Assembly: GCA_963665735.1 (NCBI GenBank)
Contig: OY762444.1
Span: forward strand, 1,984,001-2,048,000
Direction: 5' to 3'
Length of the DNA stretch: 64,000 nucleotides
Origin: CATOSK01 sp963665735
Lineage (GTDB): Bacteria; Chloroflexota; Dehalococcoidia; Lucifugimonadales; UBA3495
Shown one piece after another: positions 32,925 to 42,343 of the stretch. A program made the translations under genes and the position numbers. The stretch's first letter is position 1. Each line of letters opens with the position of its first letter. Under the pieces are notes generated by a model. That model did not search any database and was not told the origin of the DNA. It worked only from the letters and a program-made list of their open reading frames with translations.

Positions 32925-34000
32925 GTTTGCGGGAATGGGCCGAAAAACTCCCATAGGTGGTCAACGACGTAAGGGGAGGGATTGGTGTCGCGGACGTTGC
33001 TGTGTGGCTGGGATTTCTGGATTCCGGCCCGTTCGGCGATGCTCAGGGCAGGCTCTTCGCCGGAATGACGGGTTGGGGCGTGGGGGAGGTTTCCGCATAT
33101 CCGCCTTGGTGATTGGGGTTGGCAGGGCGCACGGCGGTGCGCCCCTACGGGTGGTCAGGGGTGTTTAGTGGGGGTGAAGTTGGCTTAGGGCGGGGGTTGT
33201 GGATTCCCGCGAAAGCGGGAATGACGGGTTGGGGTGGTTCGACAGGCTCACCACGAACGGTTGGCGGGGGTTTCCTGGATTCCGGCCTTCGCCGGAATGA
33301 CGGGTTGGGGGACGTGGGGGAGGTTTCCGCATATCCGCCTTGGTGATTGGGGTTGGCAGGGCGCACGGCGGTGCGCCCCTACGGGCGGTCAGGGGTGTTC
33401 AGTGGGGGCGAAGTTGGTAGAGGGGAAGGATGTGGATTCCCGCTTTCGCGGGAATGACGGGTTGGGGGTGGGAATGACGGTTGGGGTGGTTCGACAGGCT
33501 CACCACGGACGGTTGGCGGGGGTTTCCTGGATTCCCGCTTTCGCGGGAATGACGGGTTGGGGCGTGGGGGAGGTTTCCGCATATCCGCCTTGGTGATTGG
33601 GGTTGGCAGGGCGCACGGCGGTGCGCCCCTACGGGTGGTCAGGGGTGTTTAGTGGGGGCGAAGTTGGCTTGGGGCGGGGATTTCTGGATTCCGGCCTTCG
33701 CCGGAATGACGGTTGGGGTGGTTCGACAGGCTCACTATGAACGGGTTGGCGGGGGTTTTTTGGATTCCGGCTTTCGCGGGAATGACGGTTGGGGGGCGTG
33801 GGTATGACGGTTGGGGGCGGCTCGGGATTACATTGGGGAGCTCAAGATTACCTACGGGGGCGGGCTGGAATGACATAATGGCGGGTTGACACAAAAATAA
33901 GAAACTGTGGCGTGACGGGGGGTTGCTATGAATCCAGTTGGGGGATTTTTTTGGTATAGTGTATATATAAGGGATTGGCGATGGGGGGGTTTCCGAGTCC
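32925..34000. repeat. 1.1-kb repeat mosaic with a three-copy array
   Basis: A block of about 110 bp (GGTTTCCGCATATCCGCC... GGGCGCACGGCGGTGCGCCC... GTGGTCAGGGGTG) occurs starting at 33088, 33322 and 33572, separated by dRS3-like palindromes and TTCGACAGGCTCACCACGAAC elements. A composite palindrome with GATGCTCAGGGCAGG in its loop lies at about 33018-33068. No gene is visible. Confidence 0.8.
33952..33960 (+). promoter_or_regulatory. Candidate extended -10 promoter of the first SBP gene
   Basis: TTGGTATAGT followed by an alternating TATATATA stretch, about 65 bases before the ATG at 34022; AAGGAGAGG gives the ribosome site. Confidence 0.4.
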
Positions 34001-34021
34001 TGTCGCCCGTAAGGAGAGGAT

Positions 34022-35458
34022 ATGTTCAACATTGCAAGGTTGGGGTTGCCGTTGGCGGGGCTGTTCATGCTGTTGGCGCTGGCGGCGGTGGCCTGCGGCC
34101 CGGCGGAGACGATTGAAGTTCCGGTTGAGAAGATTGTCACGCAGGAAGTGGTCAAGGAAGTTCCCGTCGAGAAAATCGTTACCCAGGAAGTCGAAGTTGA
34201 AAAGGTAGTCGAAGTAACCAAGGAAGTTGAGGTCGAGGTTGAAAAAGTCGTCACCAAGGAAGTGACGAAGGAAGTGGAAGTAGAGGTTGCGGTGCCGATG
34301 GAGGCCCTGGATCCTCTGGTTATCGGGAACCTGAACACCTTTACCGGCTCCTTGAGCGCATTCGGGCCGCCGCTGCGCAACTCAGTGGCTTTGGCCGGCG
34401 ACCACATCAATCTGGCCGGGGGAATCCAGGGGGCATCGGTGGTCATCATCAGCCGGGATACGGCGGTCAACCCGGTGCAGGGCGTTGACGCGGCCCGTGC
34501 GCTGGTGGACGTGGAAAACGCCGTCGGAATCGTCGGCGCCCTTTCCAGCGGCGTCACCATCGCCGTGGCCCAGTCGGTGACCATTCCCCAGGAACGCATC
34601 ATTATCTCCGGCGCGTCCACCGCGCCCGCCATCACCGTTCTGGAGGACAACGACTTCGTTTTCCGCACCACGCCGTCGGACGCCTCCCAAGGCATTGTGC
34701 TGGCCCGGCTGGCCGACGAGCAGGGTTACAAGAACGTCGGCATCATGTACATCAACAACGCCTACGGCGAGGGTCTGGCTGCCCAGTTTGAGAAGACCTT
34801 TGCCGAGTTGGGCGGCACGGTTACGGCCAAGGTTCCCCACGAGGAGATTCAACAGACCTACGTTTCCGAGTTGGAAAAGGCCACGGAAGGCGACCCGGAC
34901 GTGCTGCTGACGATAAGCTATCCCGGCCAAGCCCAAGTTTACGTCCGGGAGGCCCTGGAAGGCGGCTACGCCGACAAGTTCCTCTTCGTTGACGGCGTGA
35001 AAGGCTCGGAGTGGATTGAGGCCATTAACGCCTGGGAGTCCCTGGATGGCACCCTGGGCACGGTGCAGGGCAGCCAGGCCCGGCCGGAAAAGGACGCTTT
35101 CGAGACTTCGTACCTGGATACCTACGGTTTCGAGGTGACGCATCCGTTCATGGGGGAACACTATGACGCCACGGTGCTGCTGGCGCTGGCGGCGGCCAAG
35201 GCGGGCAACACCACCGACGCGGCGGCGATTCGGGACGCCATTCGCGACGTTGCCAATCCGCCGGGGGAAATTGTCGGCCCCGGACGGGAAGGAATCGCGC
35301 GGGCCTTGCAGCTTATCGCCAATGGCCGGGACGTTAACTACGAAGGGGCCGGCGGCGCGGTGGACATAGACGAAAACGGCGATGTTTTCGGCACCATCGA
35401 AATCTGGCAGGTGAAGGACGGGGAAATCCAGTCCACGGGCAGGTTTGAGCTGCCTTAA
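34022..35458 (+). CDS. ABC transporter substrate-binding lipoprotein (Leu/Ile/Val-type), copy 1
   Basis: 478 residues. A lipoprotein signal ends at the lipobox ALAAVAC (Cys about residue 24), then about 70 residues of EVPVEKIVTQEVVKE-type heptads, a tether typical of Chloroflexota lipoproteins. The type-1 periplasmic-binding fold (Peripla_BP_6) starts at LVIGNLNTFTGSLSAFG and includes SSGVTIAVAQSVTIPQERI and YVREALEGGYADKFLF. It probably binds an amino acid or short-chain acid outside the cell. No permease or ATPase genes are adjacent. It is followed by a terminator-like hairpin and a close paralog. Confidence 0.88.
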   Translation: MFNIARLGLPLAGLFMLLALAAVACGPAETIEVPVEKIVTQEVVKEVPVEKIVTQEVEVEKVVEVTKEVEVEVEKVVTKEVTKEVEVEVAVPMEALDPLVIGNLNTFTGSLSAFGPPLRNSVALAGDHINLAGGIQGASVVIISRDTAVNPVQGVDAARALVDVENAVGIVGALSSGVTIAVAQSVTIPQERIIISGASTAPAITVLEDNDFVFRTTPSDASQGIVLARLADEQGYKNVGIMYINNAYGEGLAAQFEKTFAELGGTVTAKVPHEEIQQTYVSELEKATEGDPDVLLTISYPGQAQVYVREALEGGYADKFLFVDGVKGSEWIEAINAWESLDGTLGTVQGSQARPEKDAFETSYLDTYGFEVTHPFMGEHYDATVLLALAAAKAGNTTDAAAIRDAIRDVANPPGEIVGPGREGIARALQLIANGRDVNYEGAGGAVDIDENGDVFGTIEIWQVKDGEIQSTGRFELP

Positions 35459-35494
35459 TCCGACTGGCCCGGCGAACCCGGTTTTGACATTTTG

Positions 35495-35529
35495 GGGGCG
35501 GACTTACGGGTCCGCCCCACCGTTTTTTT
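35495..35529 (+). terminator. Rho-independent terminator between SBP paralogs
   Basis: Nine-base stem GGGGCGGAC/GTCCGCCCC, 6-base loop, then ACCGTTTTTTT. The next gene's GGAGGG site starts right after, so it may act as a partial terminator. Confidence 0.75.
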
Positions 35530-35540
35530 AGGAGGGAGCC

Positions 35541-36899
35541 ATGTTCAGGGTTGGCAAGTTGGGCCATCCGTTGGCGGGTTTGTTGACGCTGCTGGCGCTG
35601 GCGGCGGCGGCCTGCGGCCCGGCGGAGACGGTTGAAGTGCCGGTTGAAAAAATCGTCACCAAGGAAGTGGTCAGGGAAGTCCAGGTCGAAAAAATCGTCA
35701 CACAGGAAGTTATCAAAGAAGTGGAAGTTCCGGCGCCGGTGGAGGCTTTGGACCCGCTGATTATCGGGAACCTGACGCCCTTCACCGGGTCTATCAGTCA
35801 ACTCGGGCAGCCCTTCCGCAACTCGGTGGTTCTGGCCGCCGACCACGTTAACCGGGCCGGAGGAATCCAGGGGGCCTCGGTGGTGGTAGTCAGCCGGGAC
35901 ACGGCGGTCAGCCCGGTGCAGGGGGTGGACGCCGCCCGTTCCCTGGTGGACGTGGAAAAGGCCGTCGCAATTGTTGGGGCGGTTTCCAGCGGCGTTACCG
36001 TCGCCGTGGCCCAATCGGTCACTATTCCCAAGGAACGGCTTATCGTGTCCGGGGGCTCCACGGCTCCGTCAATCACCACCCTGGACGACAAGGATTTCCT
36101 CTTTCGCACCAACCCTTCGGACGCGGCGCAGGGAATCGTGCTGGCCCGGCTGGCGGTGGAGCAGGGTTTCAAGAAAGTCGGGATTATGTACGTCAACAAC
36201 GCCTACGGGGAGGGGCTGGTCAACCAGTTTGAGCAGAGCTTTGCCGAGCTGGGCGGCACGGTCACGGGCAAGGCTGCCCATGAGGAGGTTCAGCAGACCT
36301 ACGTTGCCGAGTTGGAAAGGGCGACGGAAGGCGGGCCGGATGCGCTGCTGACGGTCAGCTACCCCGGCCAGGCGGAAGTTTACGTCCGGGAGGCGCTGGA
36401 AGGGGGCTACGCCGACAGGTTTCTTTTCGTCACCAGTGTGAGGGGGACGGAGTGGATTGACGCGATAAACGCCTGGGAGGCCCTGGACGGCACGGTGGGG
36501 ACGACGGCGGCCAGCCCGCCGCGGACGGAGTGGGACGCCTTTGAGGCTGCGTACCTGGAGACTTATGGCACACCGGTGGCCCATCCGTTCATGGGCGGAC
36601 ACTATGACGCGGCGGCGGTGATTGCGCTGGCGGCGGCCAAGGCGGGCAACACCACGGACTCGGCGGCCATCCGGGACGCGCTGCGGGACGTTGCCAATCC
36701 GCCGGGGGAAGTGGTCGGCCCAGGCCGGGAGGGAATGGCCAAGGCTCTGCGGCTCATTGCGGACGGGAAGGATATTAACTATGAAGGGGCCGCGGGGATT
36801 ATAGATTTTGACGAAAACGGTGACGTGGTTGGGCCGATTGAAATCTGGCAGGTGAAGGACGGGGAAATTCAGGCGACGGGGAGGTTTGAGTGGCCGTGA
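35541..36899 (+). CDS. ABC transporter substrate-binding lipoprotein, copy 2
   Basis: 452 residues, a tandem paralog of the preceding gene with high identity through the binding domain (SSGVTVAVAQSVTIPKERL, NAYGEGLVNQFEQSFAELGG). The lipobox is ALAAAAC, and the heptad tether is about 26 residues shorter. The duplicated region extends to the identical ending, EIWQVKDGEIQ.TGRFE. Divergence around SITTLDDKDFLF and FVTSVRGTEW suggests a related but altered ligand. No transporter subunits are visible. Confidence 0.88.
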   Translation: MFRVGKLGHPLAGLLTLLALAAAACGPAETVEVPVEKIVTKEVVREVQVEKIVTQEVIKEVEVPAPVEALDPLIIGNLTPFTGSISQLGQPFRNSVVLAADHVNRAGGIQGASVVVVSRDTAVSPVQGVDAARSLVDVEKAVAIVGAVSSGVTVAVAQSVTIPKERLIVSGGSTAPSITTLDDKDFLFRTNPSDAAQGIVLARLAVEQGFKKVGIMYVNNAYGEGLVNQFEQSFAELGGTVTGKAAHEEVQQTYVAELERATEGGPDALLTVSYPGQAEVYVREALEGGYADRFLFVTSVRGTEWIDAINAWEALDGTVGTTAASPPRTEWDAFEAAYLETYGTPVAHPFMGGHYDAAAVIALAAAKAGNTTDSAAIRDALRDVANPPGEVVGPGREGMAKALRLIADGKDINYEGAAGIIDFDENGDVVGPIEIWQVKDGEIQATGRFEWP

Positions 36900-37204
36900 T
36901 AAGGCGCCCCCTCCCCAACCCTCCCCCTGAATTGGGGGAGGGGGTTGCAAAGTCTGGATCCTCCTCGTTGGGAGATGGTTCAGCACTGGGATACATTCCC
37001 CTGACGTAACGTTCACCCCCATCCTAACCTTCCCCCGTCAAGGGGGAAGGGACTATTGAAACGCCTCCTAAACGCCGTTCCTGCCGACTTTGTAATCGTC
37101 CTGGTTGTAGTCGCCGGGTTGGTTTCGGCGGGGGTGGGGAGTGTTTATAATTGGGCCGGCGGGTTGGTGGCGGGTTAGGTGGGGGAATTGCGCCGGGAGG
37201 GACG
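36900..37204. repeat. Intergenic C-rich stems
   Basis: Two stems (about 36908-36945 and 37012-37053) and the common GACTTTGTAATCGTCCTG phrase (about 37087). The final 60 bases lead into GGGAGGG before the next ATG. Confidence 0.65.
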
Positions 37205-37564
37205 ATGCTGGAATCGGGGGACGGCAAGCGGACGGAGCATATCAAGCGCCGGAACATGGTCGTCCAGGTGATTCTGTTCATCGTGACCCTGACCATTTAT
37301 AGCATTTACTGGTTTTACGTTACCTACCGGGAGTGTTCGGTGGGAAATGGGAAGGAGGAAAACCAGGGTTGTCTGTGGGTATTCCTGTACGTCATTCCCA
37401 TCGCCAACCTTTTCGCCATTTGGCGGCACTCGATGGAGTACGCCGAGTTCGTGGATGAGAAGTACCCCGGAATCGCCATTTTCATTTTGTGGATTGTTTT
37501 CGCGCCGGTGGTGTGGTTCCTGGTGCAGCGGGACTTGAACGGGGCGGCGGGGGGTGGTCAATAG
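37205..37564 (+). CDS. DUF4234-like membrane protein
   Basis: 119 residues. Three hydrophobic helices: VVQVILFIVTLTIYSIYWFYV (about 20-39), CLWVFLYVIPIANLFAIW and IAIFILWIVFAPVVWFLV. The pattern IYSIYWFYVTYRE matches DUF4234. It has an ideal GGGAGGG site. Function unknown. Confidence 0.7.
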   Translation: MLESGDGKRTEHIKRRNMVVQVILFIVTLTIYSIYWFYVTYRECSVGNGKEENQGCLWVFLYVIPIANLFAIWRHSMEYAEFVDEKYPGIAIFILWIVFAPVVWFLVQRDLNGAAGGGQ

Positions 37565-37863
37565 GTCTGGCCAGGCTGTGGGGCGTCCAGAAGTCCCAGT
37601 CCCCGGAACGCCGCTTTGGGCAAGATTTCTGGATTCCGGCCTTCGCCGGAATGACGGTCGGGGGCATTGGAATGACGGGTTGGGGGCGGGGTCGGTTAAG
37701 GCAAGGATGTGGATTCCCGCTCATTCGGCTACGCTCAGGACAGGTTTCGCGGGAATGATGTTGGGTGGCGCTCAGGATGACATGGGAGGGGTCGGGATGA
37801 CATACTTGGGGGATTGAATGAAAAGGGAAAGGCTGCGGCTAGACTCGAACACGGATTGACGGG
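37565..37863. repeat. Intergenic palindromes including a composite one
   Basis: A dRS3-like palindrome near 37630, and a composite palindrome at about 37712-37760 in which GGCTACGCTCAGGACAGG fills the loop. No gene is visible. Confidence 0.7.
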
Positions 37864-38106
37864 ATGAAAGATATTGAGAGCGTGAATGTATGGTTTGACA
37901 AGGCGGGGGACTACCTGGATGTCACCTGGGCGTCGGGGAATACTTACTATGCCCCGACCCAAAATGACCGGGTGATGGCGTTGTTGGGCATGGAGGGCAA
38001 CCTTTGCGGGTTTCAGATTTCCGGTATCAGCAAGATTGACGATGGGGAAAAGGGCTTTGTCGAGGTGGACTTGCACCCGGTAAAGCCCGAATCCACCATC
38101 GTCTAG
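37864..38106 (+). CDS. DUF2283 family protein
   Basis: 80 residues. VWFDKAGDYLDVTWASGNTYYAP is the beta-hairpin start of DUF2283, followed by VMALLGMEGNLCGFQISGIS. Such proteins are small and cytosolic, often near DUF4258 toxin-like genes; no partner is seen here. The start is reasonable but the ribosome site is weak. Confidence 0.7.
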   Translation: MKDIESVNVWFDKAGDYLDVTWASGNTYYAPTQNDRVMALLGMEGNLCGFQISGISKIDDGEKGFVEVDLHPVKPESTIV

Positions 38107-38262
38107 GGGGGTGTTGAAAGTCCCTTCTTCGCTCCTATCCCGATAGGGTGCCACCCCCACCCTAACCCTCCCCCTCGTAGGGGGAGGGGATTTTGAGGCG
38201 GGCTCTAAACTTCGGTCAAAGGTCATAACGAAATCAATGGAACGGACAGAAGGAGGTTTGTT

Positions 38263-39213
38263 ATGGCGGTTACGTTTGGTTGTTCGCTGCCCAGCCGGGG
38301 GCCGATGGCCAGCCCGGAGGCGTTGGTGTCGCTGGCGCAGCGGGCGGAAGACCTGGGGTTTGACTCGGTTTGGGTCAGCGACCATATCATCCTGCCGCGG
38401 GAGGTGCAGTCGTTCTATCCCTATTCGGCGGACGGGGTGGCGACTTTTACGGCGGACCAGCCCTATTACGACGCCATCGCCGCGCTGAATTTTCTGGCGG
38501 GATGCACCCACCGGGTACGGCTGGGAACCCACGTCCTGATTCTGCCGTACCGGAATCCGGTGTTGACGGCCAAGATGCTGGCGACGCTGGACGTGCTTTC
38601 CCAGGGGCGGTTAATCCTGGGGGCCGGCGTGGGCTGGATGGAGGAAGAGTTCAAGGCGCTGGGGCTGGATACTTTCGCCCGGCGGGGGGCCGTGACCAAC
38701 GAATACATCCGGTTGTTCAAAGAGCTTTGGACGGCGGAGCAGCCGGAGTTTGACGGGGAGTTTTACAGCGTGGCCGGGGCCGGGTTTCTGCCCAAGCCGG
38801 TTCAGAAACCGCATCCGCCAATATGGATTGGCGGCCATACCGGGCCGGCCATACGACGGGCGGCGGAACTGGGGGACGGCTGGATGCCCATTGGTCTGCG
38901 TCCCCCGGCGATTCTGGAGCCGGAGGAACTGGCGGAGAAAATCGCCCGGTTGCGGCGGCTGACGGTTCGGGCCGGCCGGGAGGAGGACGCGGTGGAACTG
39001 TGTTTCAGCACCGACGTTAACTTTGGCGCGGCCAGCACGGAGCGGCGGATGATGACCGGGGCGCCGGAGCAGATTGCCGCCGATTTGCGGTTGTATCAGG
39101 ATTTGGGAGTCGGCAATTTCATATTCAGTTTTCCGGCGGACAGCGTGGACGGGCAACGGGAGGCGATGGAGCGGTTTTCCCGGGATGTGATGCCGCTGAT
39201 TCCGGCGGAGTAG
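38263..39213 (+). CDS. LLM class (F420-dependent-type) oxidoreductase
   Basis: 316 residues of the luciferase-like TIM-barrel family. Features are LAQRAEDLGFDSVWVSDHI, RVRLGTHVLILPYRNP, LDVLSQGRLILGAGVGWM, HPPIWIGGHTGPAIRRAAELGDGWMP, close to the TIGR03619 F420-dependent group. It probably oxidises or reduces small organic substrates with F420 or FMN. AAGGAGG precedes the ATG. The gene stands between a DUF2283 gene and a PEP-mutase/ICL-like gene, with repeats between. Confidence 0.87.
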   Translation: MAVTFGCSLPSRGPMASPEALVSLAQRAEDLGFDSVWVSDHIILPREVQSFYPYSADGVATFTADQPYYDAIAALNFLAGCTHRVRLGTHVLILPYRNPVLTAKMLATLDVLSQGRLILGAGVGWMEEEFKALGLDTFARRGAVTNEYIRLFKELWTAEQPEFDGEFYSVAGAGFLPKPVQKPHPPIWIGGHTGPAIRRAAELGDGWMPIGLRPPAILEPEELAEKIARLRRLTVRAGREEDAVELCFSTDVNFGAASTERRMMTGAPEQIAADLRLYQDLGVGNFIFSFPADSVDGQREAMERFSRDVMPLIPAE

Positions 39214-39715
39214 GGGGACGACCCCCTTCCTGGCCTTCCCCCTGGTAGGGGGAAGGGACGATTTGATGGGGTTGGGGAGTTGGATTCCCGCTTTCGCGGG
39301 AATGACGGTTTGGGGGCGTGGGTATGACGGTTTGGGGGCGCGGCAGAGTTGGGTCCAGGCAAGGATGTGGATTCCCGCTTTCGCGGGAATGACGGTTGAG
39401 GGCGTAGTCGGCTACACTCAGGACAGGTTTCGCGGGAATGACGGTCATTCGGGGGTCAACGTCGGTCTTGGCGGGGGTTTCTGGATTCCGGCTTTCGCCG
39501 GAATGACGGGTTGGGGGCGGGAGGTTTCTTCATGTCTTCCTTGGTGATAGGCGGTGGTAGGGGCGCACGGCCGTGCGCCCCTACGGGTGGCAAGGGTGTT
39601 TCCGTGGGGACAAGGTTGGTTCGGGGGAATGATGGGTTGGGGGCGGGGGAATGATTTTTCGTTCAGGGGCGGTTAGATTAGAAACGAAGGGAATTGAAAC
39701 AGAAGGGGGAAGGTT
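39214..39715. repeat. Intergenic palindromes including a composite one
   Basis: One C-rich stem (39223-39260), palindromes near 39280, 39370 and 39480, a composite with CTACACTCAGGACAGG (about 39405-39445) and GGGCGCACGGCCGTGCGCCC (about 39560). No gene is visible. Confidence 0.75.
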
Positions 39716-40603
39716 ATGTCGCTGCGTTCCGATTTCAAGGCTAAGGTGGTGGCGGGGGAGACGATTGTTGCGCCGGGGGCTTATGACCCTATGTCGGCGC
39801 GGGTGGTGAAATCGCTGGGGTTCGATACGATTTACTGCGGCGGGTACATGACCGGGGCGCATCTGGCGGTGACGGAGCCGCTGATGACGCTGACCGAGCA
39901 GGTGGAAGTGGCAGCCAAGGTGGTCCGGTCGGCGGGTCTGCCGGTCATCTGCGACGCCGATGCCGGATACGGGGATCCGGTTCACGCCATGCACACGGTC
40001 AGGACTTTCGAGAACGCCGGGCTGGCGGCGATTCACATTGAAGACCAGGTGTTTCCCAAGCGGGCGTCGTACCATGCCGGACTGGAGCACGTCATACCGT
40101 TGGACGAGTTCCTGGAAAAGATGAGGTACGCCCTGCAAGCGCGCACCGATCCGGATTTCCTGATTATCGGGCGCACCGACGCTTTCAGCGCGGTGGAAGG
40201 GGATATGGCCGAGGCCATCCGGCGGGGGAACGCGCTGAAAGACCTGGGGGTGGACGTGCTGATGCCGCGGGGCGTGCGGCAGCGGGAGGATCTGGATACC
40301 TACCGCAAGGGGGTGGCCGACATTCCGCTGCTGGTGATTGCCGGGGCCGACGATATTACGGTGCAGGAATACGCCGATCTGGGCTACCAGATAATCATTT
40401 ACGCCAGCACGCCGACGATTGCGGCGGCCAACGGGTTGAAGCAGGTCTATGAAAGCCTGCGGGATACGGGGCATATCGGAATTAACGCGCCGCAGGTGGC
40501 GGAGATGCGGGCCGAAGTGGAGGGGCTGATAAGCCTGCCGGAGTACCAGCAGGTGGAGGCGGAAACCACGGAGCGGGAGTTCCAGGGGAGGGGCGGGCAT
40601 TAG
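39716..40603 (+). CDS. Isocitrate lyase/PEP mutase family enzyme, copy 1 (no catalytic Cys)
   Basis: 295 residues with an alpha-beta barrel. VAPGAYDPMSARVVKSLGFD binds the carboxylate end, and CDADAGYGDP and IEDQVFPKRASYHAG form the active-site region. The lyase cysteine (KKCG in isocitrate and methylisocitrate lyases) is absent: the loop reads PKRASYH. This favours an oxaloacetate decarboxylase, a phosphonate mutase-type reaction or a hydrolase over an ICL-type lyase. AAGGGGGAAGG gives the start. Confidence 0.85.
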   Translation: MSLRSDFKAKVVAGETIVAPGAYDPMSARVVKSLGFDTIYCGGYMTGAHLAVTEPLMTLTEQVEVAAKVVRSAGLPVICDADAGYGDPVHAMHTVRTFENAGLAAIHIEDQVFPKRASYHAGLEHVIPLDEFLEKMRYALQARTDPDFLIIGRTDAFSAVEGDMAEAIRRGNALKDLGVDVLMPRGVRQREDLDTYRKGVADIPLLVIAGADDITVQEYADLGYQIIIYASTPTIAAANGLKQVYESLRDTGHIGINAPQVAEMRAEVEGLISLPEYQQVEAETTEREFQGRGGH

Positions 40604-40631
40604 GGGGCGCCCCGGAATCCGGCCCCCCGGA

Positions 40632-40640
40632 TGCTATAAT
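40632..40640 (+). promoter_or_regulatory. Extended -10 promoter of the small membrane gene
   Basis: TGCTATAAT, 60 bases upstream of the ATG at 40701. Same motif as at glmU and the DUF2007-type gene. Confidence 0.6.
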
Positions 40641-40700
40641 GATGCTGCGCCTACCTTATCGTGGATGCCTATCCACTATTGGGAGGAAAGGAGGTCTCTG

Positions 40701-40955
40701 ATGGCAAGCGGTTACATTCTTTGTCTGTTGGGACTCATGGCAAGCACACTGAGGGGGTTCATACCGTCCTACGTTCCGATTATCGGAGCAGAAGGCGGAG
40801 GAGGCCGGAACCGTCAGCCGTTGACCTGGGGACAGACGTTTTGGGCGGCGTTCTGGGCGGTTATTCTGGCTTCGGTAATTGTCGGTATTGGCGGCGGGAT
40901 CCTGTTCTTCATCATCTTCGTGCTCATCATAGGGTCCATTATGGATGCCTTTTAG
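40701..40955 (+). CDS. Small two-helix membrane protein
   Basis: 84 residues starting MASGYILCLLGLMAS with an AAAGGAGG site. A first hydrophobic stretch at about residues 4-26, a Gly/Arg-rich loop (GGGGRNRQP) and a second long hydrophobic helix at about 44-80 (FWAVILASVIVGIGGGILFFIIF). No family is recognised. It has its own promoter and looks monocistronic. Confidence 0.6.
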   Translation: MASGYILCLLGLMASTLRGFIPSYVPIIGAEGGGGRNRQPLTWGQTFWAAFWAVILASVIVGIGGGILFFIIFVLIIGSIMDAF

Positions 40956-41387
40956 ATGACTTCGGCAACGGGCGGGGATGGTTTTTCGCCCAAGGGCAGG
41001 TTGGCCAACCCCTACCCCAACCCTCCCCTTGGTAGGGGGAGGGGGGTTTTGGCTCATCACAGGGCAAATGCCGGTGTTCAGGAATTGTTGCGACTGCGGG
41101 GGCTGTTGTGGGTTTGGGGGTTCTGGATTCCGGCCTTCGCCGGAATGACGGTTGGGGCGTGGTCGGTTGTGTTCAGGTTGGGGTTGGTTGAGGCGAGGAT
41201 GTGGATTCCCGCTCCTTCGGCTACGCTCAGGACAGGTTTCGCGGGAATGACGGGTTGAGGGCGTAGTCGGCTGCGCTCAGGACAGGTTTCGCGGGAATGA
41301 CGGTCATTCGGGAGCCAACGTCAGTCTTGGCGGGGATTTCTGGATTCCGGCCTTCGCCGGAATGACGGGTTGGGTAGGGTTGCGGCC
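40956..41387. repeat. Intergenic palindromes with two composite elements
   Basis: A C-rich stem (about 41008-41048), dRS3-like palindromes near 41125 and 41340, and two composites in which GCTACGCTCAGGACAGG or GCTGCGCTCAGGACAGG lie inside or beside the palindrome (about 41203-41250 and 41268-41305). No gene is visible. Confidence 0.75.
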
Positions 41388-41942
41388 CTACTGTCGGCGG
41401 CGGAAGAGGCGCCAGATTGGGGTGGTGAAACCGGGGAGCAATTCGCTGCCGTCCAGGGTGTCATCCTCGGCCAGGGTGACCGGAGCGGTGTTGGGCCGGA
41501 ATCTGATTAGGGCGGCGGTTTCCGGGTCGGCTACCCAGACTTCGCGGGAGCCGTAGCTGAGCCACATGGCGGCCTTGGCGGACATTTCAGCGTTGGAGTT
41601 GCCGGGAGACTTGACCTCCACCGCCAGGTCAGGGGCGAAGTCCGGGTAGCCAGGCGTCCCTACCGGGATGCGCCCGGGGGCAATCCAGGCGACATCGGGA
41701 GCGCGCACCGTATCCGGGTCCCGCTCCAGCCGGTAGCCGGGTTCACCGGCGCGGACTTCTCCGTAATCGTTGGTGTGGGCGTAGTGAGCCAGGGCGTAGT
41801 TGATTTTGCTCACTACGTCGCCGTGGGCGTCTCCGGTAGGCATTTTTTGCACCAACACTCCCCGGATAAGCTCGTAGCGGTCGCCGTTGCGGGGCAGGGC
41901 CAGCAACTCTTCTGCGGTTATCAGTTTTTGTTCGGTGGTCAT
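41388..41942 (-). CDS. Uma2 family (DUF820) putative endonuclease, copy 4
   Basis: 184 residues, the usual Uma2 length, and more distant from the three other copies. Landmarks are YELIRGVLVQKMPTGDAHG, RAPDVAWIAPGRIP (metal aspartate), DLAVEVKSPGNSNAEMSAK (Glu-x-Lys of the PD-(D/E)XK core) and REVWVADPE. It lacks a coiled-coil tail. It is isolated between repeat-filled gaps. Confidence 0.87.
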   Translation of the reverse strand: MTTEQKLITAEELLALPRNGDRYELIRGVLVQKMPTGDAHGDVVSKINYALAHYAHTNDYGEVRAGEPGYRLERDPDTVRAPDVAWIAPGRIPVGTPGYPDFAPDLAVEVKSPGNSNAEMSAKAAMWLSYGSREVWVADPETAALIRFRPNTAPVTLAEDDTLDGSELLPGFTTPIWRLFRRRQ

Positions 41943-42343
41943 TGGTCAACGCTCACGCTTGGCCCTTAGCTGGCGCCGGAATGGGGGTGGATAGTTGGGG
42001 GGGTATCATCAAATCAAGCCGTTAATCCTGAAAGCTACGGATGCCACCCCCTCCCTAACCCTCCCCCTACCAGGGGGAGGGGATTTATCACACACCTCTA
42101 AGGGCGCCGGTTGTGGATTTCCGCTTTCGCCGGAATGACGGTGGAGGCGGGGATGATTTTCGTCCAAGGATGGGTTGGCCAACCCCCTCCCTAACCCTCC
42201 CCCTGGTAGGGGGAGGGGATTTATCACACACCTCTAAGGGCGCCGGTTGTGGATTCCCGCTTTCGCCGGAATGATTTTTCACCTAGGGCGGGGGGCCAAC
42301 CCCCTCCCCAACCCTCCCTCTGGTAGGGGGAGGGGGTTTTGTG
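41943..42343. repeat. Intergenic repeats with an approximately 137-bp duplication
   Basis: A unit comprising a C-rich stem, TTTATCACACACCTCTAAGGG and a palindrome occurs at about 42043-42150 and 42181-42275. A third C-rich stem ends at the next gene's stop. No gene is visible. Confidence 0.75.

Noticed and set aside
33069..33680. Possible CRISPR-like regular repeats
   Set aside because: Periods of 234 and 250 bp, and the spacers are themselves repeats; no cas genes.
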